This document shows, in pieces, positions 33,805 to 42,766 of a stretch of 64,000 nucleotides of DNA; within the stretch, counting starts at the first letter, position 1; every line of letters begins with the position of its first letter. Below the pieces are notes generated by a model that searched no databases, was not told where the DNA came from, and saw only the letters and a list, made by a program, of their open reading frames with translations. Both the position numbers and the translations under genes were made by a program. This DNA comes from Bradyrhizobium ottawaense (GTDB lineage Bacteria; Pseudomonadota; Alphaproteobacteria; Rhizobiales; Xanthobacteraceae): positions 310,001-374,000 of the forward strand of contig NZ_LT629693.1 of NCBI RefSeq assembly GCF_900099825.1, in the 5' to 3' direction.

Positions 33805-36156
33805 CTAGGCGCCAGTTTTACCCCGCCCGTTTTTCTCGGCCGCGCGGCGCAGCGCTTCGGCGAGTGCGCCACCGCCCGACGCCTCCTGCGGCTTGCGCGG
33901 TGCCGACGACGTCATCGACGCCTTGGAAAACTCGCGTTGCCGGTCTGCTGCCGCCGGCTTGGCGCCCTTGGCGCCGATCTCGTCATCCAGCCGCAGCGTC
34001 AGCGCGATGCGCTTGCGGGCGACCTCGATCTCCAGCACCTTGACCTTGACGATGTCGCCCGGCTTCACCACCTCGCGCGGATCCTTGATGAAGGTTTTTG
34101 ACATCGCCGAGACGTGCACCAATCCGTCCTGATGCACCCCGATATCCACGAACGCGCCGAACGCCGCGACGTTGGTAACGGTCCCTTCGAGGATCATGCC
34201 GCGCTTGAGATCCTTGATCTCCTCGACGCCTTCCTTGAACACCGCGGCTTTGAAGGCCGGGCGCGGGTCGCGGCCCGGCTTTTCCAGTTCGCGCAGGATG
34301 TCGGTCACGGTCGGCAGGCCGAAGGTGTCGTCGACGAAGGCCTGCGGCTTCAACTGCCGCACGATCTCGGCATTGCCGATCAGCGCCTTGATGTCGCTCT
34401 TGGTCGCCTCGAGAATCCGCCGCACCACCGGATAGGCCTCCGGGTGCACGCCGGACGTATCGAGCGGGTCCTCGCCATCGTTGATCCGCAGGAACCCTGC
34501 GCACTGTTCAAAGGCCTTCGGCCCGAGCCGCGGCACTTCCTTCAGCGCCTTTCGCGACTTGAACGGACCGTTGGCGTCACGATGCTGCACGATGCTCTGC
34601 GCCAGGCCGAGACCGATGCCCGACACCCGCGCCAGGAGCGGCGCCGACGCCGTATTGGCATCGACGCCGACCGCGTTGACGCAGTCCTCGACCACGGCGT
34701 CGAGCGAACGCGCCAGCTTGGTTTCGCCGAGGTCATGCTGATACTGCCCGACGCCGATCGCCTTGGGATCGATCTTGACCAGCTCGGCCAGCGGATCCTG
34801 CAGCCGCCGCGCGATCGACACCGCACCGCGCACGGTCACGTCGAGTTCAGGCAGTTCTTCCGACGCGAAGGCCGAGGCCGAATAGACCGAAGCTCCGGCT
34901 TCCGACACCACGATCTTCGACATTTTCAGGTCGGGCAACAGCTTGACCAGTTCGGTGGCGAGCTTGTCGGTCTCGCGTGACGCCGTGCCGTTGCCGATCG
35001 CGATCAGGTCGACGCGGTGGGCGACCGCAAGCCTGCCCAGCGTCGCCAGCGCTTCGTCCCACCTCTTTTGCGGTTCGTGCGGATAGATCGCCGTGGTCGC
35101 CACCACCTTGCCGGTCGCATCGACTACCGCAACCTTGACGCCGGAGCGATAGCCGGGATCGAGCCCCATGGTGACGCGTGCGCCGGCGGGTGCCGCCAGC
35201 AGCAGGTCGCGCAGGTTGGAGGCAAACACGCGAACGCCTTCGGTCTCCGCGGTCGTCCACAGCCGCATCCGCAGGTCGATGTTGAGATGCACCTGGATCT
35301 TGGTGCGCCACGCCCAGCGCGCGGTGTCGATCAGCCAGCGGTCGCCCGGGCGGCCCTGATCGGTAATGGCAAAGCGCTGCATGATCTTCAGTTCATACGG
35401 ACTCGGCGGGCTGGCGCCGGTCACCGGCGGCTGAGCATCCGGCATAATCTGCAGCTCGAGAATTTCCTCCTTCTCGCCGCGGAACATCGCGAGGATGCGG
35501 TGCGACGGCAATTTGCTCAGCGACTGGGAGAATTCGAAATAGTCCTTGAACTTCTCGCCCTCGGTCTTCTTGCCCTTGCGCACCGTCGAGGCCATCAGCC
35601 CGTCCGACCACATCTGCTCGCGCAAGCGCCCGATCAGATCGGCATCTTCGGCAAAGCGTTCCACCAGGATGGCGCGGGCGCCTTCGAGCGCCGCGGCCAC
35701 GTCGGCGACCTGTTTCTCGGCGTCGACGAAACCGGCGGCCACGACCTGCGGGTCGTTTTGCGGCTGCGTCAGCAGCATCTCGGACAACGGTTCCAGGCCG
35801 GCTTCCCTGGCGATCTCGGCCTTGGTGCGGCGCTTCGGCTTGAACGGCAGATAGATGTCTTCCAGCCGCCCCTTGCTGTCGGCGGCCATGATCGCCGCTT
35901 CCAGCGCGGCGTCCAGCTTGCCCTGTTCGCGGACCGAATTGAGGATCGCGACCCGGCGCTCCTCGAGTTCACGCAAATAGGTCAGCCGCTCTTCCAGCGT
36001 ACGCAGTTGCGCGTCATCGAGACCGCCGGTGATTTCCTTGCGGTAGCGGGCCACGAACGGGACCGTGGCGCCGCCGTCGAGCAGTTCCACCGTCGCGTTG
36101 ATCTGCTGCTCGCGTACGCCGAGTTCTTCCGCGATCTGTCGATTGATATTTGCCAC
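33805..36156 (-). CDS. tex: Tex-family RNA-binding transcription accessory protein
   Basis: This 783-residue protein has the Tex architecture: an N-terminal helical region ([25 protein letters not shown]), a YqgF/RNase H-like domain ([22 protein letters not shown]), tandem helix-hairpin-helix segments ([19 protein letters not shown]), and a C-terminal S1 RNA-binding domain ([28 protein letters not shown]). Tex binds nucleic acid and is linked to transcription and virulence or toxin expression. I start at GTG 36156, which has AGGAAAGAG upstream; an earlier in-frame start at 36222 gives an unrelated leader. The tail after S1 is low-complexity. Confidence 0.93.
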   Translation of the reverse strand: MANINRQIAEELGVREQQINATVELLDGGATVPFVARYRKEITGGLDDAQLRTLEERLTYLRELEERRVAILNSVREQGKLDAALEAAIMAADSKGRLEDIYLPFKPKRRTKAEIAREAGLEPLSEMLLTQPQNDPQVVAAGFVDAEKQVADVAAALEGARAILVERFAEDADLIGRLREQMWSDGLMASTVRKGKKTEGEKFKDYFEFSQSLSKLPSHRILAMFRGEKEEILELQIMPDAQPPVTGASPPSPYELKIMQRFAITDQGRPGDRWLIDTARWAWRTKIQVHLNIDLRMRLWTTAETEGVRVFASNLRDLLLAAPAGARVTMGLDPGYRSGVKVAVVDATGKVVATTAIYPHEPQKRWDEALATLGRLAVAHRVDLIAIGNGTASRETDKLATELVKLLPDLKMSKIVVSEAGASVYSASAFASEELPELDVTVRGAVSIARRLQDPLAELVKIDPKAIGVGQYQHDLGETKLARSLDAVVEDCVNAVGVDANTASAPLLARVSGIGLGLAQSIVQHRDANGPFKSRKALKEVPRLGPKAFEQCAGFLRINDGEDPLDTSGVHPEAYPVVRRILEATKSDIKALIGNAEIVRQLKPQAFVDDTFGLPTVTDILRELEKPGRDPRPAFKAAVFKEGVEEIKDLKRGMILEGTVTNVAAFGAFVDIGVHQDGLVHVSAMSKTFIKDPREVVKPGDIVKVKVLEIEVARKRIALTLRLDDEIGAKGAKPAAADRQREFSKASMTSSAPRKPQEASGGGALAEALRRAAEKNGRGKTGA

Positions 36157-36383
36157 GCAAACTCTTTCCTGAACCGTCGCCGCAGGTGAATCGCCCGCCG
36201 CCGGATGCCGCTTATGGACCATCGCCGATTATTTCATCAAGGCGTCACACCAAACAAATTGATCTGTGGATGGACCTGGGCAGCGAATTGGCGGGCAATA
36301 ACAACAGGCTGGCATGACACGACGAGATAAAGGTGGATCGATGGCGCCGTAATGTGTAAACGGACGCTCCTCCTGGAGCTCCC

Positions 36384-37640
36384 ATGTCCATCTGCGGCCT
36401 AGATTTCGGAACGTCGAACACGACGCTCGGCACTATCGACGGCCATGCGCCGGTTCTGGTGGCGCTGGAGGATGGCGAGAGCACAATTCCCAGCGCGATC
36501 TTCTACGAGACCGACGGCGCCGTGCTGATCGGCCGCAGGGCCGTGGACGCCTATGTCGAAGGGGCTCCCGGCCGGCTGATGCGGAGCCTCAAATCGGTGC
36601 TCGGTACCTCGCTGATCGACGAGACCACCCGGTTGGGCCGCGAACGGGTCAGTTTCCGCGACGTGATCGCCTATTACCTTGGCGCCGTGAAACGCCGCGC
36701 CGAACAGACGATGGGCCGCGAGTTGCGTGACGTCGTCCACGGCCGGCCGGTGCACTTCGTCGACAACGCGCCGGACTCCGACCGCAAGGCGGAGGAAACC
36801 CTGCGCGTGATCGCCCGCGGGATCGGCTTCGACGAGGTCACCTTCCAGTTCGAACCGATCGCGGCCGCACTCGAATACGAACGCCAGATCGGCTCGGAGG
36901 AAGTGGCATTGATCGCCGACATCGGCGGCGGCACGTCGGATTTTTCCATCGTGCGTCTCGGCCCAGAGCGTCACGGCAAGGCCGATCGCGCCGCCGACAT
37001 TCTCGCCAATGACGGTGTGCGCATCGGCGGCACCGATTTCGACCGTCAGCTCAGCCTCGGCGCGGTTATGCCGCTGTTCGGCTTCGGCAGCGCCATGAAG
37101 CGTGCCGGGCTCGACGTTCCCTCGAGCTATTTCCAGGACCTCGCCACCTGGTCGAGCATCAACCGCATGTACGAGCCGCGCGTGATCGCCGACATCCGCC
37201 AGGTCCGGCACGAGGCCAGCGAGCCTGAACTGCTCGATCGGCTGATCCGCGTGGTCCACGAACAGCGCGGCCATACGCTGGCGATGGAAGTCGAGGACGC
37301 CAAGATCGCGCTGTCCGAAAAGCGCCGAGCGGATATCCCGCTGGAATGGGTGGCGCCCGGCCTGGGTGCGGCCATCGGCCGCCCTGACCTTGTCAGCCAC
37401 ACCAGACAATTGGCCGATCGCATCGCGGCTCGCATCAAGAATTGCCTGACCCAGGCCCGCCTCGCCGCCGGCGACATCGACGCCGTGTTCCTGACCGGCG
37501 GTTCGGTCAAGCTCGCCCATGTCCGCAAGGCGATCACCAACGCGGTGCCGTCGGCCCGCATCGTCGAGGGCGACATCTTTGGCGCGGTCGGCAAGGGATT
37601 GACGCTTGAGGCGCTGCGGCGATACGGACCCGGACGCTAA
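36384..37640 (+). CDS. YegD-like Hsp70 family ATPase
   Basis: This 418-residue actin-fold ATPase has the Hsp70 phosphate-1 loop CGLDFGTSNTTLG, phosphate-2 ADIGGGTSDFSIVR near residue 180, a segment FEPIAAALEYERQ and the adenosine motif VFLTGGSVKLAHVRKAI near 375. It ends soon after the nucleotide-binding domain, so it lacks the substrate-binding beta-sandwich and lid of DnaK. It matches E. coli YegD, whose role is unsettled. A GGAG site precedes the ATG. It is divergent from tex and convergent with a methyltransferase gene. Confidence 0.85.
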   Translation: MSICGLDFGTSNTTLGTIDGHAPVLVALEDGESTIPSAIFYETDGAVLIGRRAVDAYVEGAPGRLMRSLKSVLGTSLIDETTRLGRERVSFRDVIAYYLGAVKRRAEQTMGRELRDVVHGRPVHFVDNAPDSDRKAEETLRVIARGIGFDEVTFQFEPIAAALEYERQIGSEEVALIADIGGGTSDFSIVRLGPERHGKADRAADILANDGVRIGGTDFDRQLSLGAVMPLFGFGSAMKRAGLDVPSSYFQDLATWSSINRMYEPRVIADIRQVRHEASEPELLDRLIRVVHEQRGHTLAMEVEDAKIALSEKRRADIPLEWVAPGLGAAIGRPDLVSHTRQLADRIAARIKNCLTQARLAAGDIDAVFLTGGSVKLAHVRKAITNAVPSARIVEGDIFGAVGKGLTLEALRRYGPGR

Positions 37641-37648
37641 GGTTCGCA

Positions 37649-38368
37649 TCAGGCAACGCCAGGACGCTGCCATTCCATCACGACGAACCACGGCACGCGC
37701 CGAAACCGCTCTCTGTGTTGCTGGTCACCGGACACCGAATCGGGTTCCGAGAAAAACGTGAGCCGCAAACCGCACTTCAGGAAGGTTTCCATGTAAGCCG
37801 CCAACGGCCGGTGCCAGTTTTCAATGCGTATCCCCGCCCATTCGAACCAGAATGAAAGTTCTTCCAGGTAATTGTCGACCGGGAAATGTATCGGCTGGCC
37901 GTCTGCGTCCTTCACCCAGCCTTGCGCGGCGCCGGCCGAGGCGAAGCCGGTAAGATTGGCGATCAGCAGCGAGCCGCCCGGCTTCAACACCCTCGTCATT
38001 TCGCCGATCGCGGTCCTGAAATCGGCGATATCGAGCAACGTGAGATAGCTGACCACCAGATCGAAACTGGCGGTATCAAATTCGAGCCGTTCCGCGCAGC
38101 CGGATCGATAATCGCCGGTAGGGTCTCGACGCCGTGCGGTCTCGATCAATTGTGGGGTCGGCTCGATTCCAACCGTGTTCACGCCGGCCGACTTCAGCAT
38201 TCTGCAGAACCGGCCCTCGCCACAACCGACATCGAGCGCGTTGGAAAACCGGCCGTCGCTGACGCGGCCGAGCATGACCGGATCGAGCACGTGCTCCCGC
38301 GCCCAATCGCCGCGCTCGCCCATGGAGTCGATCCATGCCTGCGCCGAACTTTCCCATCCGTTGCTCAT
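37649..38368 (-). CDS. SAM-dependent class I methyltransferase
   Basis: This 239-residue protein has motif I LDVGCGEGRFCRMLKSAG near residue 45, the acidic ribose-binding residue in GIEPTPQLI, motif II-like FDLVVSYLTLLDI and LKPGGSLLIANL. The fold is a small-molecule methyltransferase (Methyltransf_11/25). The C-terminal part (FWFEWAGIRIENWHRPLAAY) is typical of a group of unassigned bacterial enzymes. The substrate is unknown. The start is ATG 38368 with GTGGGGT upstream; a longer frame extends into the next gene region. An NTF2-like gene lies 50 bases upstream on the same strand. Confidence 0.8.
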   Translation of the reverse strand: MSNGWESSAQAWIDSMGERGDWAREHVLDPVMLGRVSDGRFSNALDVGCGEGRFCRMLKSAGVNTVGIEPTPQLIETARRRDPTGDYRSGCAERLEFDTASFDLVVSYLTLLDIADFRTAIGEMTRVLKPGGSLLIANLTGFASAGAAQGWVKDADGQPIHFPVDNYLEELSFWFEWAGIRIENWHRPLAAYMETFLKCGLRLTFFSEPDSVSGDQQHRERFRRVPWFVVMEWQRPGVA

Positions 38369-38418
38369 GACCCCACGTCGCTCCCGAGTCACCGCTGCCT
38401 GGACGCCACCGACCTCAT

Positions 38419-38862
38419 TCACTTCGCAAGTCTGGTCGACGGCTGGTATTGCGATTCCAGCCGGTTGCCGTGGCGATGAAGGAGACGCCACTCGCCGGCC
38501 TCCTTGCGAAAAATATGCGTCACCCGGTTGGACCAGCCGGTGATGTTCTCGGCATCGGCGACGCGCTGGTTCTCGAAGGTTTCGATATCGGTCACATAGA
38601 ACAGTTCCGGCGTGATGACCGTGGAGACGTTCTCGTAACGAACCGTTCCGCCCGTGAACTGGGCGCCGGCCCAGTCCCAGCGCTGCGAAACCGCTGGCCA
38701 TCCCTTCTCGTAGCCACCCCAGCCGTAGAAGCTGGTGGCGTCGTCGCTGTGCGAATAGAGCGCCTTGATAGCCGAAACGTCACCGTTCGCGACTTTGGCC
38801 ATCGCCGCATGTAAGCGCGCGATGGCCGCATGCACCGACGCTTCGACTTCCGCGTGGCTCAT
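38419..38862 (-). CDS. NTF2-like (SnoaL/DUF4440-type) protein
   Basis: This 147-residue single-domain protein starts with a helix (EVEASVHAAIARLHAAMAKVANGD). It is followed by YSHSDDATSFYGWGGYEKGW, strands carrying TGGTVRYENVSTVITPELFYVTDIE, and the terminal HIFRKEAGEWRLLHRHGNRL, the usual last strands of SnoaL-like cone folds. Members range from isomerases to non-catalytic binding proteins, so I assign no reaction. It lies 25 bases after the AhpD-like gene and probably shares its transcript. Confidence 0.7.
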   Translation of the reverse strand: MSHAEVEASVHAAIARLHAAMAKVANGDVSAIKALYSHSDDATSFYGWGGYEKGWPAVSQRWDWAGAQFTGGTVRYENVSTVITPELFYVTDIETFENQRVADAENITGWSNRVTHIFRKEAGEWRLLHRHGNRLESQYQPSTRLAK

Positions 38863-38887
38863 CGCCTCACTCTGACTGGTTGGCTGC

Positions 38888-39415
38888 CTATGAAATCACT
38901 TCCGTCACCGGCTGCATGTCGATGGCGAAGGTTTCGAGGAACTTCGAGGTCATGATGTAGAAGCCGACCGAGAGTTGCAGTTCGACCAACGCGCCCGGGG
39001 TCAGCTTGGACGCGATCGCGTTAAAGGTCGCATCGGTCGGCTTGCGCAGCTTGACGATCTCGTCGGCGAAAGCGAGTGCGGCGCGCTGCACCTCGTTGAA
39101 GCATTTTGCCGACTGCCAGTTCTCCAGCGCTTCGTTCTGTTCGTCGGTGACGCCGACATTCTTGCCGATCCGCTTGTGGGCGACGATCTCATACGGCGCC
39201 TCGCACAGGATGCCGGTGCGGGTGATGGCGAGTTCGCGCACCACCGGATCCAGTTCGCCCTTGTTGCGGATCGCCCCGCCCAGCCGGCAATATTGTTCGA
39301 AATAGCTCGGCGAATGCGCCATCATCCGGAAGATGTTGGCGTTGCGGTTCTTGCCGAGAATTTCGCGGGTGCGGTCGCTGGCTTTCGCGGGATCGCTGTA
39401 GTCGATACGGGCCAT
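38888..39415 (-). CDS. Carboxymuconolactone decarboxylase/AhpD-like protein
   Basis: This 175-residue all-helical protein has the CMD-family core VRELAITRTGILCEAPYEIVAHKRIGKNVGVTDEQ. The AhpD peroxidase CxxC pair is absent: one cysteine (ILCEAP) and the EIVAH segment remain. A thiol peroxidase role is therefore unlikely, and it fits the broad group of CMD proteins of unknown substrate. FADEIVKLRKPTDATF and VELQLSVGFYIMTSKFLE complete the fold. It is the first gene of a probable three-gene unit with the NTF2-like and methyltransferase genes. Confidence 0.75.
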   Translation of the reverse strand: MARIDYSDPAKASDRTREILGKNRNANIFRMMAHSPSYFEQYCRLGGAIRNKGELDPVVRELAITRTGILCEAPYEIVAHKRIGKNVGVTDEQNEALENWQSAKCFNEVQRAALAFADEIVKLRKPTDATFNAIASKLTPGALVELQLSVGFYIMTSKFLETFAIDMQPVTEVIS

Positions 39416-39708
39416 TCATCACCTTGGGTGTTCTGGGTTTTTATGATTTTTAGCGGCCGGATCATGCCCTGCAGCAAGGGGCTGATCAACCCACCGAAAC
39501 GCGGCAATCCGGGGTTAGGGCCAGACCTTTGGGCAGCCAAGCGACGCCAAAAAACTCCATCCCGCGCGCACAAACCGGCTGCGCCCGGGCCAAATTGCCG
39601 CCGTATTGCTGGTCGATTTTGAGACGGTCGATATTCGCTGAGTGGGGACTCAATCAAAAGCGAATACTCGTCGCGGGGTGTTCCGAGTTAAAAATCATTG
39701 GCCGTTGC

Positions 39709-39818
39709 TTGCGCGTTGTTCGCGCAACGATGAGCCATGCCCAGGAGTGCGCTTCGCGCACGTCTAATGAAAACGCATGATCTTACGCCAAATCGCTCAC
39801 GCCTTGGCGGATCATGCG
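39709..39818 (+). promoter_or_regulatory. Structured leader with three hairpins before a small ORF
   Basis: Three hairpins follow one another: TTGCGCG/CGCGCAA (39709-39727), GTGCGC/GCGCAC (39747-39761), and a larger stem in which CGCATGATC (39774-39782) pairs with GATCATGCG (39810-39818) and CGCCAA with TTGGCG inside it. The last ends 3 bases before the ribosome site of the 33-residue ORF. The rest of the 417-base gap (39416-39832) shows no gene I can support. Confidence 0.4.
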
Positions 39819-39832
39819 CTAGGGAGTTGGAC

Positions 39833-39934
39833 ATGAAGGAAGCCACCAAAAGGGCAGCCTCGGAAGCGCTTGCGCAGACGCTGGCGGTGACGGCAATGCT
39901 CGTCATCGCCAGCTTCGTCTTCTACTCGCGGTAA
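39833..39934 (+). CDS. Small single-pass membrane protein, 33 residues
   Basis: An AGGGAG ribosome site stands 6 bases before an ATG that opens a 33-codon frame. The product has a charged amphipathic N-terminus (MKEATKRAASEALAQ) and a hydrophobic helix (TLAVTAMLVIASFVF) ending in YSR, as in a small inner-membrane protein with its N-terminus inside. I recognise no family. The good ribosome site, the charge distribution and the structured leader favour a real gene; the short length leaves doubt. It is too short for routine gene calling. Confidence 0.55.
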   Translation: MKEATKRAASEALAQTLAVTAMLVIASFVFYSR

Positions 39935-40017
39935 CAGCCGTTGCCGCGAGTCTTAACGCGACGAAGCAATCCAGACCTTTATAGTTTTGCGTAGCTCTGG
40001 ATCGCTGCGTTGCCTCC

Positions 40018-40078
40018 TATAGCGTTTTCAAGCGAAGTGGGTACCGGTTCGCGTAAAGAAAACGCGTCAAAACAAAAG
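40018..40078. repeat. Dispersed element, AGCGTTTTC-AAGCGAAGTGG type
   Basis: AGCGTTTTC (40021-40029) pairs with GAAAACGC further right, followed by GTCAAAACAAAA. I recognise this sequence type as frequent between genes of bradyrhizobia (from memory). It lies between the small membrane gene and the DUF35 gene. The stretch 39957-40012 before it also holds a weak CAATCCAGA/TCTGGATCG inverted repeat. Confidence 0.6.
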
Positions 40079-40081
40079 TGA

Positions 40082-40441
40082 TCACTTCGCCTTGGTGAAG
40101 TACGGCACCAGTCTGCCCGCAAACGGCTGGTAGCGTGCCGTGACTTCGTCGCCGATGGCGAGGTCGTTGTCGCCATGAGCCATCATGCGAAAGCCTTCGG
40201 CGGTGTCGACCAGCACAATGTTGTAGGGAACGTGGGCCCGGGTTTCCGGCGTCGCGGCACGGCAGACCAGCGACGTCGCATAGACCGTCCCTGCCCCGCC
40301 GGCGCGTTTTTCGGCCGGCTCCGGCGCGCCGCAGGCGGCGCAGAAGCTGCGGTGGAAATACTGCGCCTTCCCGCATGCGCCGCAGGCTTGGTAGACGATG
40401 GCTTCCACGCCCTTGGTCCAGTCGGCGAGTTTGTCGCTCAT
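40082..40441 (-). CDS. Zn-ribbon/OB-fold DUF35 protein, partner of the adjacent thiolase-like protein
   Basis: This 119-residue protein has an N-terminal rubredoxin-like zinc ribbon (CGAC and CAACG, residues about 20-40) and a C-terminal OB-fold (GTVYATSLVCRA, VLVDTAEGFRMMAHG, GDEVTARYQPF). DUF35 proteins form complexes with thiolase-like enzymes, for example ChsH2 with the aldolase Ltp2 in sterol side-chain breakdown, where the OB-fold positions the CoA substrate. Its ATG overlaps the stop of the thiolase-like gene (ATGA), which supports a stoichiometric complex. The open frame upstream is only an extension into that gene. Confidence 0.87.
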   Translation of the reverse strand: MSDKLADWTKGVEAIVYQACGACGKAQYFHRSFCAACGAPEPAEKRAGGAGTVYATSLVCRAATPETRAHVPYNIVLVDTAEGFRMMAHGDNDLAIGDEVTARYQPFAGRLVPYFTKAK

Positions 40442-41574
40442 CGCACCCGCTCCAGGAACATGCTGACATGCGACGACAGCACGCCGCCGTCGCCATGCAG
40501 CAGCGCGATCGAGGCGTCGCGGACCTGTCGGTTGCCCGCGCGCCCTGTCATCTGCAAATGCGTTTCCACCAGATGCGCCATCGCGCCACCGACGCCGCAA
40601 TGGCCGTAGCTCAGCAGCCCGCCATGGGTGTTGAGCGGCATCGCGCCGTCGCGCGCGAAATGACCTGATCGCACCCGCGCCGCCGCCTCGCCGCGCCCGG
40701 CCAGCCCGAGGTCTTCCAGCAGCATCGCCAGCGTAATGGTAAAACTGTCGTAGACTGCGGCATACCGCACGTCCGAGATCGCAAGGCCGGAGGTCGCCTT
40801 GGCCCTGGCGATCGCAATCTCGGCGCCAAGCTCGCTCAAGGCCGGCGCCGCGGTGATGTGCTGATGCGTATGGGCCTGCGCACAGCCGCGCACCTGAACG
40901 CCAGCTTCTCCGGTCCGCTCACGGCTGATCACGAACGCCGCGCCACCATCCGACACCGGGCAGCAATCCAATAGCTTCAGCGGCATCGCCACCGGCTTTG
41001 ACGCCATCACGTCGGCAACCGTGATCGCCTCGTGGAATTGCGCGCCGGGATGGGTCAAGGCGTGGGACCGCATCAGCACCGCGAATTCGGCGAGGTCTTC
41101 TTGTGTCACGCCGTATTCGTGCATGTAGCGGGAGGCGACGAGGCCGTAATAAGCGGGGATCGTCGGTCCCAACGTCACCTCGTAATCGGGATGACCGACC
41201 TGCGCCAGCGCCTGGATCGAGGCGTCGCGGCTCTGACCGGTGAGGCGGTTCTCGCCGCCCACCACCAATACATGCTTCACCACGCCGGCATCGACCAGAT
41301 GATGCGCCAGCATGGTCATCGCAAGGCCAGTGGCGCCGCCAACCTGCACGGCATGTGCGTAGGACGGCTGGATACCAAAGTGTTCGGCGAACACGGTCGC
41401 CAGCATGATGTGCGGCGACACGGTCGAATAGCCGCACAAAATGCCGTCGATCTCGGGTCGCTTCAGCCCGGCGTCGGCAATCGCAAGCTCGGCCGCCATG
41501 CTCATGAGATCGAGCGAGGACGAGCCTTCGTGCTTGCCGTAGGACGTCAGCCCGACTCCGGTGATGAAACTCAT
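40438..41574 (-). CDS. Thiolase-superfamily protein lacking the nucleophilic cysteine (SCP2/Ltp2-like)
   Basis: This 378-residue SCP2-thiolase-like protein has the usual fold markers VVGGENRLTG, CPVSDGGAAFVIS, YAAVYDSFTITLAMLLEDLG and LLSYGHCGVGGAMAHLVE. The segment where thiolases have CASG reads AVQVGGATGLAM, so the acyl-accepting cysteine is missing. The Ltp2-type aldolases also lack it and use tyrosines for retro-aldol cleavage; tyrosines here in VYDSF and LSYGH could serve (inference). The DUF35 partner is encoded next. It is the third gene of a CaiB, acyl-CoA dehydrogenase, thiolase-like and DUF35 operon. Confidence 0.8.
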   Translation of the reverse strand: MSFITGVGLTSYGKHEGSSSLDLMSMAAELAIADAGLKRPEIDGILCGYSTVSPHIMLATVFAEHFGIQPSYAHAVQVGGATGLAMTMLAHHLVDAGVVKHVLVVGGENRLTGQSRDASIQALAQVGHPDYEVTLGPTIPAYYGLVASRYMHEYGVTQEDLAEFAVLMRSHALTHPGAQFHEAITVADVMASKPVAMPLKLLDCCPVSDGGAAFVISRERTGEAGVQVRGCAQAHTHQHITAAPALSELGAEIAIARAKATSGLAISDVRYAAVYDSFTITLAMLLEDLGLAGRGEAAARVRSGHFARDGAMPLNTHGGLLSYGHCGVGGAMAHLVETHLQMTGRAGNRQVRDASIALLHGDGGVLSSHVSMFLERVR

Positions 41575-41589
41575 GGTCGATGCATCTTC

Positions 41590-42756
41590 CTAATACGACT
41601 TCGGCAGGCCCAGCACCCGCTCGGCGATGAAGCTGAGAATGAGCTGCGGGCTGATCGGGGCGATGCGCGGGATCAAGGATTCCCGCAGGTAACGCTCGAC
41701 ATGATATTCCTTGGCGTAGCCGAAGCCGCCATGGGTCATGATCGCCTGTTCGCAGGCGTGGAAGCCGGCTTCGGCGGCGAGATATTTCGCGGCATTGGCG
41801 GCCGGTCCGCAGGGCATACCCTGGTCGTATTGCCAGCCGGCAGAGAGCACCATCAGCCAGGCGGCTTCCAGCTCCATCCAGTTTTTCGCCAGCGGATGCT
41901 GGATGGCCTGGTTCATGCCGATCGGGCGGTTGAACACGATGCGGCTTTTCGCGTAGGCGGAAGCCTTGGACAGCGCGATCTGTCCGAGACCGACAGCTTC
42001 GGCCGCGATCAGGATGCGCTCCGGGTTCATGCCGTGCAGGATGTATTCGAAACCGCGGCCTTCCTCGCCGAGCCGATCCTCGACCGGAATTTCAAAGTTC
42101 TCGAAGAACAGTTCGTTGGAGTCGACGGGCTTGCGGCCCATCTTCTCGATCTCATGCACGGTGACGCGCTTCTTGTCGAAGTCGGTGTAAAACAGGCTTA
42201 AGCCCTGCGTCGGCGTCTTCACCTCTTCCAGAGGCGTGGTGCGCGCCAGCAGCAGGATCTTGTTGGCGACCTGGGCTGTGGAAATCCACACCTTCTGGCC
42301 GTTGACGATATATTTGTCGCCCTTGCGCACGGCGCGGGTCTTCAACTGCGTGGTGTTGAGCCCGGTATTCGGCTCGGTCACCGCGAAGCAGGATTTGTCG
42401 CGGCCGTCGATGATCGGCGGCAGCATGCGCGTGCATTGCTCCTTGGTGCCGAACACCACGACCGGATTGAGCCCGAACACGTTCATGTGCACGGCTGATG
42501 CGCCTGACATGCCGGCGCCGGATTGCGCGATCGTCCGCATCATGATCGCAGCGTCGGTGATGCCGAGACCCGAGCCGCCATATTCCTCGGGGATGCAGAT
42601 GCCGAGCCAGCCGGCATCGGCCAGCGCGCGGTGGAAGTCAGCGGGATAGCCGCCCTCTTTGTCCTTCTTCAGCCAATAGGCATCGTCAAACCGCGAACAG
42701 ATCTTGCCGACCGCATCGCGGATCGATTCCTGGTTGGCTGAGAGCGCAAAATCCAT
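41590..42756 (-). CDS. Acyl-CoA dehydrogenase family protein
   Basis: This 388-residue flavoprotein of the acyl-CoA dehydrogenase family has CIPEEYGGSGLG, CFAVTEPNTGLNTTQLKT (about residue 130), EKMGRKPVDSNELFFENFEIP, RIVFNRPIGMNQAIQHPLA and GGFGYAKEYHVERYLRESLI. At the position of the canonical EGTxEI catalytic motif it reads IAPISPQLILSF, so the base may come from elsewhere. The start is ATG 42756. It is 10 bases from the CoA-transferase gene and 15 from the thiolase-like gene, so it is translated within one operon. Confidence 0.87.
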   Translation of the reverse strand: MDFALSANQESIRDAVGKICSRFDDAYWLKKDKEGGYPADFHRALADAGWLGICIPEEYGGSGLGITDAAIMMRTIAQSGAGMSGASAVHMNVFGLNPVVVFGTKEQCTRMLPPIIDGRDKSCFAVTEPNTGLNTTQLKTRAVRKGDKYIVNGQKVWISTAQVANKILLLARTTPLEEVKTPTQGLSLFYTDFDKKRVTVHEIEKMGRKPVDSNELFFENFEIPVEDRLGEEGRGFEYILHGMNPERILIAAEAVGLGQIALSKASAYAKSRIVFNRPIGMNQAIQHPLAKNWMELEAAWLMVLSAGWQYDQGMPCGPAANAAKYLAAEAGFHACEQAIMTHGGFGYAKEYHVERYLRESLIPRIAPISPQLILSFIAERVLGLPKSY

Positions 42757-42766
42757 CTGTCTTGTC

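Noticed and set aside
36270..36317. 15-codon ATG frame upstream of the Hsp70-like gene
   Set aside because: There is no ribosome site and it is too short; nothing distinguishes it from chance.
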